NCBI GenBank assembly: GCA_027257055.1
Contig: JAPVLO010000153.1
Location: 3,410,001 to 3,474,000 of the forward strand
Length of the DNA: 64,000 nt
Source of the DNA: Cephalopachus bancanus
Lineage: Eukaryota > Chordata > Mammalia > Primates > Tarsiidae
Direction: 5' to 3'
Shown here: positions 24,382 through 35,255 of the stretch, in pieces
How positions within the stretch are numbered: position 1 is the stretch's first letter
Layout: each line of letters opens with the position of its first letter
Translations under genes and position numbers: made by a program
The notes under the pieces: model-generated
Databases searched by the model: none
Told to the model about the DNA's origin: nothing
The model's input: the letters and a program-made list of their open reading frames with translations, nothing else

Positions 24382-24687
24382 TCATAATTGGGCTATGCAA
24401 GGGAGGATAAGACAGGATCCCACCACTAGGACTACAGATCCAATAATATACTTAAATCCTCCCAGACCCAAGAACATGTTTTCAAACCAATTGCCAATTT
24501 TTATGCCTTGCCATTTTTGCACCAGGACATGGGCAAGCTTTCTAATGTTGGTGGCTATATCAGTTATTGCTTTACTATTATCATCTGTTTGCAAACAACA
24601 GTCAGAGCTATTAAATTTACCACATACTCCTCCTTCCGCCAGCAGGTAGTCCAAAGCTAAGTGGTTTTGATAAATAGCTGTGCGCAT
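24382..24687 (-). pseudogene. ERV-A env, transmembrane subunit remnant
   Basis: 101-codon minus-strand frame. Residues 22-31 are [10 protein letters not shown] (24595-24624), the cysteine motif of class I retroviral transmembrane subunits with seven residues between Cys and Cys-Cys. A hydrophobic run ([18 protein letters not shown]) follows near the end, where the membrane anchor belongs. The frame is cut off from upstream env by stops, so no functional glycoprotein can be made. Confidence 0.8.
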
Positions 24688-24699
24688 TTGGGCTTATTG

Positions 24700-26150
24700 C
24701 TGAGCAACAAGCTCAAAAACCATGGCTATTTGATTAGTTATAATTCTAAGACAGCTTATAACCTAATAACGCGATTTAGCATATATACATAGATGTGCAG
24801 TATTTCCGACCCCCATTTTGTGCCCATGTGACTGGGCCATAAGTATTTATAATTCTCTGGGGTGGCCATTTGTTATTTTCCCAAACCTGGGTCCCTCCTA
24901 TATTAGGAACTTGGTCAAGGGATTGAGCATCTTGTGTTTTGAGACTTTCATAAAGGGGAATGCCTAGTTCATCCCCCCTTGGGTTAGGCAGAAGGAAAAA
25001 TCCTGATCTTTCCATAATGCTGGGAAGTGGGCATATGCAAACTTTCCACATATTCAAAATAGCCCTTTAGGGGCTTTCCAGAGGTCTGGATTTACAGAGG
25101 ACAGATCTATCCAGCTCTGACTTATAATGGGGATACCTTGAAATGGGTTAGCCTGTTCAGAGGATAGTACTATACAGTTACTTATAGTTTGGGTGACAAA
25201 TAGTACATTGACAAAATTTAATTGCACAACAGGTGCCCAATACCAAACAGGCCTTGTTGGCCACCAGGTCTGGTGGGTTCAATTCCAGTATAATATTCTT
25301 TAGCAAGGAGTCTCTCCTACCCATTGAATATAAGCAGAGCCCGCTCTGCTTAAACAGTCTTCTCCAATTACTTTTGAGGAAAGGATCCACTTTTGGGGTA
25401 TGTCATCTGCTCTAACAGTTACAGAATGGTTCCACTGGAGGAGCTGGTAGGTATGCATCCAGGCTAGTTCCCTTCCAAGGTCACTTTCCAGTCATTAGGG
25501 CTCCTCCACATACCCAACAATTGGTGACACCAAGTGTCCAGGCTATATTGTCAGCCAAATTTATAAACAGATTTTGGCCTACTTCCCACAGTTGAGAGAA
25601 GGGAATTAACTTTGTTGGGCAGCCAGAGGAGCTACAAATTGTACAGTTTCTTTAATCAGTGTCTCTGCTTTGGGTGCAGGGGCAAGATCCCAACAAACCC
25701 AATTTGTGCTTCCGGGGGTGTTACAGGCTATGACACCAGCTTTAGTGTACTGGTAGTTTGTTTTGATAATCCAGTAAAGTATAGCTGGCCATTATGGGTG
25801 CAGATATGTTTGTCAGTATATCAAACTTCTGGCTGGGATGAATAACAATGGAAAACTTTTATGTCTGACCAGATAGTTTCTATACGTTTACATGCTGGGT
25901 ATATGGGGGAAGCGGTAGATACCCAAATTAGGCAGAAATACATAAAAGCATAAGAACACTTCCTATTATAAGAAAGAATGGAAATGCTAGTGAGACCCTT
26001 TTTTAACATGTTCAATGGGGACAACTCTGTTAATTCTATAGCAAATAAAGTCGGTTCTACAGCAATTAAAATGACAAACAGTTTGGCAAATATAAAGGTT
26101 GACAAAGCAAAACAATGGCTTATCAGTAATGTCTGCTGAGTTCTTAAACT
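24700..26150 (-). pseudogene. ERV-A env, surface subunit region, broken
   Basis: Frame 24776-25057 contains WPPQRIINTYGPVTWAQNG, env-like sequence just before the transmembrane part. Frame 25178-25390 is cysteine-rich (LVLGTCCAIKFCQCTIC) as surface subunits are. Stops and frameshifts separate the pieces. Assignment rests on character and position between integrase and the transmembrane remnant. Confidence 0.65.
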
Positions 26151-26226
26151 GAATCCTTAATCTTCTGCCATGCATCAGTCAGCCTCCAGTGTGTAACTAA
26201 AGCAGGGCTGAAGTATCCTTAAGCTT

Positions 26227-26636
26227 CTAGAGCAGAGGTGGAGCTGCCGAATCTGCGGTGCACTCCCAGTCCTGGAAGGCCGGCTTAATTCTGCTATAAT
26301 GGATCCAAGGAACTACTTTGGCTACTTTGACTGTGGTCAGGGTAGATAAAAGAACAGTAAATGTCCCCCTCCAAAGGGACTTTAGAGGTTGTACATTCCA
26401 CTTTTTTGCCCACCATATCACCTGGCTTAAAAGAATGGGCATGGGTAGTTAAACTAATTAGTAATTGTTCTCCGACTTGACAATAGATGGCATTTAGGAC
26501 TGAATCTAAGGCCTGCACCTGCTGTTTTTTAGGGTAAGACTTCCTAATTCCTTTAAGTCTCCCTGTATGCCCTTAATGAGAGGGGGTGGCCACCCATAAA
26601 GAATTTTAAAAGGGAAAGGCAAGAAGCTTGTTTAAT
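26227..26636 (-). pseudogene. ERV-A pol, integrase C-terminal remnant
   Basis: Overlapping minus-strand frames (26227-26442 and 26294-26518) give the end of a gammaretrovirus-like integrase: HSFKPGD, then WNVQPLKSLWRGTFTVLLST and VVPWIHYSRIKPA. The upstream run FPFKILYGWPPPLIKG at about 26.57-26.62 kb belongs to the same domain. The zinc-binding N-terminus and catalytic core of integrase are absent. Confidence 0.8.
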
Positions 26637-26846
26637 TTATTTAAAGGCCTGTTTCTGGGCCTTTTCCCATAGCAGGGGCTCCTGTTCACCCCCCTTTGAG
26701 GCTTCATAGAGGGGTTTCATCATGATAGAGGAGTTAGGTATTTGAATTCTATAGACTAGTATAGGAATAGGACCACGCTTAGGGTCCTTTTCTCTTTCCT
26801 TATGGTTGTTGGTTGGGTTCTTCCTTTCTTCAATTTTTAGCAGCAC
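26637..26846 (-). pseudogene. ERV-A pol, reverse-transcriptase C-terminal remnant
   Basis: 69-codon frame ending PLYEASKGGEQEPLLWEKAQ..., which resembles the end of the retroviral polymerase domain just before RNase H. The frame stops at 26637 and integrase C-terminal sequence begins within about 30 bp, so RNase H and most of integrase are deleted here. Confidence 0.65.
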
Positions 26847-26849
26847 TTA

Positions 26850-28510
26850 CTCCCCTGGGGTGTTTGAGTTTCTTATGGTCCAGGAAGTTTCTAGGGAAGA
26901 AAGCTTATAAACCATGATTAAAATTTGTCCCAATTGGACAACACATTTTCTTATGAGCATTTATGTTTGTAACCCCTTTCCCTTAAAGGTGTAGGAAAAA
27001 AGCCTACCATTAAACAATTTCAAAGGTTTAACAAATTCCATTTCAGGGATTGACTTGGATCCTAAGGGATGCAATACCAAATACCTATGTTCAGTTTACC
27101 CGTGTCTCCAAAGGATTTCTAGTGATTATTATGCTAAACTGCAAATTGAAAGATTATACTGTCCTAGTCCTACATCTGATGGAGTTTTCTTTGGATTTGC
27201 CAAGGGTTGGGATAGGTTGCCACTCGGCCTGCAGTAGAAACATTTGAATGCCTTCTAAAACCTTCCTATAGGAAATTTATTCACGTCTAGCCTGTGCTAG
27301 CTACCCTGCCTCAATTATTTATTCTTTAGAGATTTTTTGATCCCATAATCATTTGGGGTGCTGAGGGGTGAAGGTCCATTTTCTTCAAAGCTAATAATGG
27401 GCGTAATCCTGCCTAGCCAGAGATAAAAAATCTCTCCCTGTCTGACTTGAGGCATCCAGATTTGTTTCAGCACTGGCATTGTTTGCAGGCACCACCTGGG
27501 ATTCTTGCATGACCATTATGTGGGCATGAAATTACTGGATTCTAGCTTAATAAAAGAAATGAAGTCAGGCATACATTTTGACAATTTTAGGTAGTGGCTG
27601 ATCACCCTTTGTACAAAAGCTACAAGGCCTGAAGTTATTAGCATAACTTAAATGATAAACTTTAATTTCTGTGACTTTATTACAAGTACCTGCCTTTGGA
27701 GTTTTTAATGTATTTCTAGACTATAATGGTAGCCTGACAGATTGTTTTAGACTATAATTTGAACTGGGCACTCAAGTAAATCTTATATAAAATTTGAAGA
27801 GAAATTCAAAAATGTGTGGAGACTTGCATCCAGAAAAGACTTTATTATGCCTAGATTGTTTATAGAATTTCTTTTGTATATATATTTTTTCATAAACTTT
27901 CCTCATACTATTTTTGGCACACTTATGCCATTTTATTTTTGTTCTCTACTTCCTTTTTAAAAAATTCTCAGATAACTATTTACTTTATTATTGGACAAAA
28001 ATTTAACATATAAGGTTTATTTTTTTAGATAAAAATATCTTTTCTCTAATATTTCTCCCTTTTTTTGTTTTCTTACTAAAACCTTATTTGTACACCAACA
28101 ACTTTTTTATATTTTTCCTTTGCTTTTTGCTTTCCTTTTTATTTATTTATAGACAACCTTTTACAGTTATAATTTGAATTTACCTTTTAGTAACCATTAG
28201 GTGAAAAATGTAACTTTTGGAACACCTTTAACTCTCACTAGAGAGCAGATTTTAGGAGAAAGAAGTTCAGTATGAGCACAAGGGCTAAAAACTTAGCCTC
28301 AGTATTCATTAAGAAATTAATTTGGAGCCTAGCCACATTTATATAGACCTAAGGATTCTCTGGAGTGATGGCAAACAGAGTGCTGGGATGGGCCGTGCCC
28401 CTGCCCTTTCAGTCGACAGACATCATCTCACCCCTCCCCCACAGGCCGCACCATCTCTTTCAGTGACCTTTTAATCCAGACGTTGGACAAGGTCCTGGGG
28501 GCTTAGGTCA
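26850..28510 (-). pseudogene. ERV-A pol region, unresolved
   Basis: Between the gag knuckle and the reverse-transcriptase remnant, where protease and polymerase should be. No frame exceeds about 65 codons and I could not place the polymerase active-site motif. The A+T-rich block 27960-28230 resembles 11600-11830 of ERV-B. Confidence 0.4.
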
Positions 28511-28660
28511 TCAAGAACAATTGTGCTTTAAGTGCCCAGATTGACCACATTCATAGCAGCTGATACCATCCCCCTTAGCAGGTTTATTCTTATCAGGCCT
28601 CTTTTGGTGGCTGGAGCTTTGCCATTAGTGGCAACTGCCAATAGGTTTGTTTACCTTTCC
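28511..28660 (-). pseudogene. ERV-A gag nucleocapsid remnant with intact CCHC knuckle
   Basis: Minus-strand codons 28558 to 28517 read CYECGQSGHLKHNC, a complete CX2CX4HX4C zinc knuckle, preceded by a lysine-rich stretch (RPDKNKPAKGDG) and followed at once by Ser and a stop. This is the end of gag. Nucleocapsid normally packages viral RNA; here the upstream frame is broken. Confidence 0.85.
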
Positions 28661-30870
28661 TCTAACTGGTGCTCATTTTGGAGTTCTTCTCCCCTTTTTT
28701 TCTTAATGTTTCAGTTTCTAAGAACTTCAGAAGCTTTCTATAATTGGGAGTTTGGTATTCATAGTTCTGGGTCAAGTCTCTGGAGTTGAGCATTTAATAT
28801 TCTATAGGATATAATCTTGTTTGCAAAGTAGTGAAATAAAATTTTTAAATGCCTCTGCATACAGAACTTTTGACTATCTGTTTTTTAGGTCTACAAAGTG
28901 AATTTAATTGCCAGATAGTTTTGTTCCTTTCCAAATCTTATCTGTTAATTTGTAGTGAGTTTATTGATTTGAATAATGCACTTATTATTTTTTAACCACA
29001 TAATTTTAATTTGCTTTAATTATTCAAAATCTGTCCCATTGGGGTGACTGAGGGTACAAATTATTACACATTTTCTTGGTCATGTTTCTTGAAAACCCAG
29101 AATTTGTTTTGAGCATTTGCAATTTATTCCTCAAAGGAGAATTCTAAAACAAACAAATAACTAAATAAAGCCATAAACAGTAATACCAGGTATCCCTGGA
29201 ACCCTGATGGCTTCTTCCAGGCTGAGTGTCCTCAGCCCTCCTTGAAGCACCCCCCCCCTTTTATTTTGCTCCACGACTTTCCAATGATGCCTACAAAATG
29301 GCCTGGTACAAAACCTTTTTAAAGTGAACAGACCACGTAGATGTAAAATGATCTGTTTCTACATATTCCTAATTATGAACAGGCAAAATTGTCAATAATC
29401 CTCATGAATTACTAAACAATAGCCTTAGTTGTAAGACATGGACAATTAAATGAGAGTGATTAGGTCTCACTCTATGCTCCACAGAGTGTGCCTAGTACTT
29501 GACCTGTCCCTTAGGTGAAGTACCAAGCTAACAAGGTGTCTTAATCAGGTGGGAATGGCCAGTTCCCATGCCTTATTAAGTCCTGCAAAGTATTCAGCAT
29601 TTACAGCTTTACCAGTCTTGTAAGGGATGTGCTAGTCAGGCATAGCCAAAAAAGCAAGCATTAGTGTTATCTAGCATTATAATTTAAAGTAGGGAGTTAG
29701 CATATATTACCCAACTCTAAGAGACTTCCCAACAGTTTTACAGGGACAATCAGTTGAGTACAATCTTAGGCAAGGCCTAAACCTTTAGAAACAGATTTAT
29801 TCTCAACAAACCTGGCTTTCAGCATTTGAAAACAAGAACAATCTATTCAGTCTCTTAGTTGCCAGAGAAAGATTACAAAATTATTTTCTCCAAGGCTAGC
29901 ATTAACTTGTACTGAGTTAGCAAAAGGCTAAGTAGCATATAAGAGACGTTTACAGGTGGATTAGAATGAACTCCTTCAGAATTTATGGAGGAGAACACAG
30001 GCTAAGGAAGGGAGGGGGTGTGGTCCTAGGAAAAAATTAAAGATAACTGGTAGCACTTCACACATGCAGCAGGCAATTTTCCCACAACCTTAACAACAAA
30101 AGGCAGGAATTTTAACAGTGCCAGCGGTTTGGGAGAAACACCACACAAATAAAGGGAGGGAAACATAAATGGCATAAAGAAACATGTGCCAGCCAAGTTT
30201 TTAAAGGATGACATGTCCCATCAAACATAGCATAATAACTCAACCAACTTCTTAGCAGATTCAAAACGACAGACACACACAAATAAGAGAATGAGGGGTA
30301 TGGGAAACATCTGTTTCATCCTCCTCTAGCCATACTCCTTATGAAGATATTTCAGACACCTCTTAGCAATTGGCAGGTTGGTACACCCCCAATGCAGACT
30401 AACTTTATGTGGAGCTCTCCCACCCCATCCGTCTCATTCACACACAATCACACAGCACATTCTTCAACACTCTGTCCTAACCCTAGGAGTCTATGGGTTC
30501 ATGTTCAGACAGTGCTGCCTTCCACTGCCTTTCAGCCCATTCCTTCAGGCTGGAGATTACTAGCGGACTCCAGGAGTGATCAAGTTCCCCTTCTGCCATC
30601 CATTGGCAGGTCTATGCAAAGGCCTTTATTCCTACCTTTTCCATTGGGTGGTCTTTCTGTCCTTTCCATCAAGTGGTCGTCCTTATGCCAGTTCCCCACC
30701 TTTTGGGTCCCTGTTGTGCTTTCATGGTCCAAGCCTCAGTGTGCTGGGAAGGGCCTCCCTCCTACGACTCAAAAGGTCCCTTGCGTGCTAGACGAGATTG
30801 CCCTTCCTGTCACCCTGGAGGTCACACCCTGATGACAATGGAGGTGGAACACACTGTCTCCAAACTCTCC
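28661..30870 (-). pseudogene. ERV-A gag and 5' leader, broken
   Basis: About 2.2 kb between the primer site and the knuckle, the right length for leader plus gag, but stops are frequent and I cannot place matrix or capsid domains. A plus-strand frame of 163 codons (30341-30832) lies antisense over the leader. It has no recognisable domain and I treat it as chance. Confidence 0.5.
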
Positions 30871-30871
30871 C

Positions 30872-30889
30872 ATCCCAGCCAGTGCACCA
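30872..30889 (-). other. ERV-A primer binding site, tRNA-Gly type
   Basis: Minus strand reads TGGTGCACTGGCTGGGAT, beginning six bases after the LTR end. The complement of tRNA-Gly (GCC) would be TGGTGCATTGGCCGGGAA, so 15 of 18 positions match. The long six-base spacer is slightly unusual. Confidence 0.65.
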
Positions 30890-30895
30890 GAATAA

Positions 30896-31483
30896 TGTAT
30901 TGGGAAGAAAGAGAGGTTGTGACACCGAGACTATTATAGGAAGTGGCAACTTTATTACGCTGGCAGGCTCGATGGGCTAACGCTTCCAGGTTGAGCCCCC
31001 CAGAACGGGAGAAGAGGGGTCTTAGACCTTTGTTTAGGTAAGGGAGGGGGTCGTGTTGAGCAATTACACATTTTCTTTGGAATTTACAAGGTTGTGTTCA
31101 GAAAAATCAGATCTTTCAAAGAACAAATGGTTTCCAGGAAATGCAGGGCAAGCAGAGGCTATAACTGATAAGGAGAGCAGTTGTGAATTAGGTACTCTTT
31201 CTTTTGCATTTCCATGAGAGCCGTCAGTCTCTGGCCATTTTGCCTTTTTCAAACAAAACTGGACTGGCAGGTCTTTAAAGCTTGCTGCTTGACTTTCAAA
31301 AGGAAATACCTTTAACTGCTCCCAGACTCCTTTCTGCCACAGGGTTAGTGGGAGACAATCTGCCATCCCAGGTGATTGCCATGGGGCCAACTGCTGACCC
31401 CGAAGCAGTTATTCATGTGTTTCTGCATCCATTCACTCAATCATACAAGAAATATGTTTGAGCATTTGCCACATTTTGCCACA
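30896..31483 (-). repeat. ERV-A 5' LTR (588 bp)
   Basis: TG...CA ends, same length as the 3' LTR. The AATAAA signal on the minus strand is the plus tttatt at 30951-30956. It is followed by GTAA and then L1 ORF2 sequence. Confidence 0.95.
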
Positions 31484-31487
31484 GTAA

Positions 31488-34085
31488 AGTTCGAAGTCTG
31501 GAAGTGTAATACCTCCTGCTTTGTTTCTTTAGCTAAGGATTGTTTGGGCTATTTGTAGTCGTTTATGTTTCCCTATGAATTTCTGTATTGCCATTTCCAG
31601 GCCTGAGAGAATGATGTTGGTAATTTAATGGGTATCGCATTGAATCTGTAGATTGCCTTTAGTAGGATGGACATCTTAACAATGTTGATTCTTCCTATCT
31701 ATGAGCATGGAATATTTTTCCTTTTTTTTTTTTTTTCTTCTTGGATTTCTTTGAACAGTGTTTTGTAGTTCTCATTGTAAAGGTCTTTCACTTCTCTGGT
31801 TAGGAAGATGCCAAGGTATTTCATTTTTTGTATAGCTATTGTGAATAGGATTTTGCTTTTTATTTGGGTCTCTACCTGCTTGTTGTTGGTGTATAGGAAT
31901 GCAACTGTCTTTTGCACATTTATTTTGTACCCTGAGAGTTTGCCAAAGTTCTTTATCAGTGCAAGCAGATTTTTGACAGACTTTTTTGGATTTTCAAGGT
32001 ATAGGATCATATTGTCAACAAAAAGGGATAACTTGACTTCCTCCTCCTATTAGGATACCCCTGAATTCCTTCTCTTGTCTAATTTCCCTAGTTAGTACTT
32101 CCAACACAATGTTGAACAAGAGGGGTGAGAGTGAGCAGTCTTGTCTTATTCTAGTTTTCAAGGGAAATGTTTCCAGTTTCTGTCCATTTAGCAATATGTT
32201 AGCTATGGGTTTATCATAGATGACACCTACTATTTTGAGGTATGTTCCTTTTATACCTAGGTGTTTGAGGCTTTTAATAAAGGAAGGATGCTGGATTGTA
32301 TCAAAAGTTTTTTCTATGTCTAATGATATAATCATCTGCTTTTTGGTTTTACATTTGTTGATGTATTTAATGACATTTATGGTCTTGTGAATGTTAAACC
32401 AGCTCTGCATCCTGGGGATGAAACCTACTTGGTCATGGTGGATGATATTTGAGATGTGTTTTTGAATCTGATTTGCTGGAATCTTGTTGAGGATTTTCGT
32501 GTCTTGTTCATATGGGATATTGGCCTGTAGTACTCTTTTGTTGTTGGATGTTTATCCAGTTTGGATATCAGTGTGATGTTAGCTTTGTAAAATGATTTGG
32601 GGAGAATTCTATCTTTCTCAGTTGCCTGGAATACTTTCATTAGGATTGGTATCAGCTCCTCCTTGTACATTTTGTGGAATTCTGCTGGAAAACCATCCAG
32701 TTCAGGGGTTTTTTTAAAGGTAGTTTTCACATGACAGAGTCAATTTCCTGGGTTGTTATTGGTCTATTTAGTGTCTCAATGTTTTCTTGTTTCAAACTGG
32801 AGAGGTTGAATGATGTCAGAAAGTCCTCCATTTCATTTAGATTATCAAGTTTGTTTCCATATAGATGTACATAGTAATCTCTGATGATCTTTTGTATTGC
32901 TTTGGGGTCAGTTGTGATTTGATCTTTTGTATTTCTGATTGCATTTATTTGGGCTTTTTCTTGGTCATTCTGGGTCCATCAATCTTGTTAATTCTTTCAA
33001 AGAGCCAGTTTTTTGTTTTGTTGATGTTTTCTATGATATTTTTGTCTTCTATGTCCCATATTTGGGCTCTTATTTTGGTGATTTGGATTCTTCTGCCAAA
33101 GTTAGGGTTTTGGTCATCTTCTCTTTCTAGATCCCTTAGATAATTTGTCAGACTCTCAACTTCCGATCTTTCCATTATCTTGATGCGTGCTTATAGAGTA
33201 TAAATTTCCCTCTTAGAACAGATTTCATGGCATCCCAGAGGTTTTGGTAAGATGTTTCTTCATTTTCATTTGTTTCTAGGAATCTTTTAATTTCTGCTTT
33301 GATTTCAGTGTTGACCCAGTAGTTGTTCAGCCTCATGCTGTTTAGTGTCCATGTCTTTGTGAGCTTTGGGGAAATTTTGTTGGTGTTGATATTTATTTTT
33401 ATTCCACTGTGGTCTGAGAAGGTGCATGGCAATATTTCAACCTTATGGAATTTGTTTATCCTTGATTTATGGCCAAGGATGTGATCAATCTTGGAATACA
33501 TTCCACATGGTGATGAGTAGAATGTATATTCTGTGGTTGTTGAATGTAATAATCTGTAGGTATCTACTATGTCCATTTGGTCAAATCTCAAATGGATCTC
33601 CTTGCTGATTTTTTGCCTCAATGATCTATCTAGGACTGTTAGTGGGGTATTCAAGTCCCCTGCTATAATAGTATTAGAGTCAATATCTTTTTTTAGTTTA
33701 CTTAGTAGTTGCTTTATAAATGCTGATGTTCAGGGGTTGGGTGCATATATGTTTAAGATGGATATTTCTTGTTGATGGATTGAACCTTTTATCATTATAT
33801 AGTGTCCTTTTCTATGTTTTTAAATTTTTGATTGCTAAAGGTTGCTTTGTCTGATATTAAGATCACAACTCCTGTCTTCTTTTGTGATCCATTTGCCTGG
33901 AAACTCATTTTCCATCTTTTAACTTTGAGTCTGTGTGTGTCCCTTGTGGTGAGATGAGTTTCCTGGGTGCACCAAATAATTGGGTCATGGTTTCTAACCT
34001 AGTTTGCCATTCTGTGTCTTTTCAGTGGTGCATTTAGTCCATTCACATTCAAGGTGATTATTGAAATGTGATTGTTTATCCCTGT
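31488..34085 (-). pseudogene. L1 ORF2 endonuclease and reverse transcriptase part
   Basis: Minus-strand pieces in order: the ORF2 start region with ITLNVNGLNAPLKRH (about 34.04 kb), endonuclease with [10 protein letters not shown] (frame 33175-33654), linker (32945-33175), reverse transcriptase (32425-32730, 32015-32410, 31699-32010). The catalytic FADD box reads FVDN at 32011-32022, and a frameshift lies just before it. ORF2 normally nicks target DNA and copies L1 RNA; this copy is inactive. Confidence 0.9.
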
Positions 34086-34199
34086 TATGAAGTTCTTATA
34101 AAGTTTTTTATTTGCTTGTTTTCTTTTGGCTTTGGGGTTGATGTATGTGTATGTTTACAAGTTTCTTGTTGTGCTGTATTCTCTGTTTATTCTGTTCTC

Positions 34200-35255
34200 T
34201 TGGGAAGTGTGTGGTCATTCTTTTTTTCTTTCTTCTGTGCTTAATACCTTTTAAGTGTCTCCTGTAGAGCTGATCTGGAAACTGCATAATCTCTTAGGGA
34301 TTGGATATCTGTGAAGGATTTTAATTCTCCATCACTGACGAAGCTGAGCTTGGCAGGGTAGGGAGTTCTTAGCTGAAATTGTTTATCTTTGAGGACTTTG
34401 AATATTGGACTCCAGTTCCTTCTTGCTTATAGTGTTTCTGCCAATAGGTCTGCTGCTATTCTGATTGGTTTTCCTGGATAGGTAGTATGACCTTTCTCTC
34501 TTGCTGCCTTTAGGATTTTTTCTTTATGCCTACTTTGTGTAGGCAAGTTATTATGTGTCTAGGGGTTGGTCTTCTCATTTGATGTCTTGTGGGAATTCTC
34601 TGTAGCTCTTATGTTTGGCTGATCAGATCTCTGATGAGGTGGGGAAAGTTTTCTTGGGTTACCTCCTGATATACTTGCTCCAAAGTCTTTCTTTCCTTTT
34701 CTTCTTCTGGGATACCAGTCAGGTGTAGCCTCAACTTCTTTACATAATCATACATCTTTTATATGCTTTGTTCTTGCTTTCTGAGTTTTCTTTCTATGGT
34801 TTTTACAGATTGGGTTAATTCCATGTTCTAGTCTTCAAGTTCTAAGAGTCTTTCTTCAGCTAGATTAATTCTACTTCCCATGCTTTTCATCTTGTTATTT
34901 CCTGAATGAAATTTTTTATTGCCAAAATATCTGTTGTAAATTATTTCAGTGTTGCATCTTATCTTTCTTGAGTCTTATGCACTCTTTCCATCCATTCCTT
35001 AATTCCTGTCATATTCTGAGCCCAGTCATTGGTGACCTCCATTGTTTGGGCTCTGAGGTCTGATTTTTCAGGCATTTTTTTCTTTGTTACACTTGAAATG
35101 ACCTGTAGTCTTTCATTGGTTTTTCATTTGTGACAGATCTTTTGTTTTTCTCTTTAGTTCTGTTATTCAGTGTCAGAGGGAGATGTTTTCCCTTCTGATG
35201 TTTGCTCATCCCTCTATTCTTCCCAGGTCCGGGCTATGGATTTGTTCTATTTTGA
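34200..35255 (-). pseudogene. L1 ORF1 remnant
   Basis: The minus strand between ORF2 and the 5' UTR translates, with many stops, to ORF1-like pieces such as MTGIKEWMERVHKTQ and ERKTLEQVYQEVTQENFPHL (about 34.63-35.02 kb). ORF1p is the RNA-binding coiled-coil chaperone of L1. No open frame survives. Confidence 0.75.

Larger units (their letters stand above)
23664..31487 (-). mobile_element. ERV-A: class I provirus with two LTRs and 4-bp TSD
   Basis: Provirus 23668-31483 flanked by GTAA (23664-23667 and 31484-31487). Two 588-bp LTRs in direct orientation bracket a 6.6-kb interior. The order on the minus strand is 5' LTR, tRNA-Gly-like primer binding site, gag with one zinc knuckle, reverse-transcriptase end, integrase end, envelope surface and transmembrane parts, polypurine tract, 3' LTR. 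A pol deletion and many stops leave no intact gene. The insertion interrupts ORF2 of the L1, so it is younger than that L1. The gammaretrovirus-like (ERV1) placement rests on the 4-bp TSD, the single knuckle and the env/integrase character. Confidence 0.93.

Noticed and set aside
30341..30832. 163-codon plus-strand frame over the ERV-A leader
   Set aside because: Antisense to the provirus leader, C-rich composition, no domain and several overlapping frames in the same place. Most likely chance.
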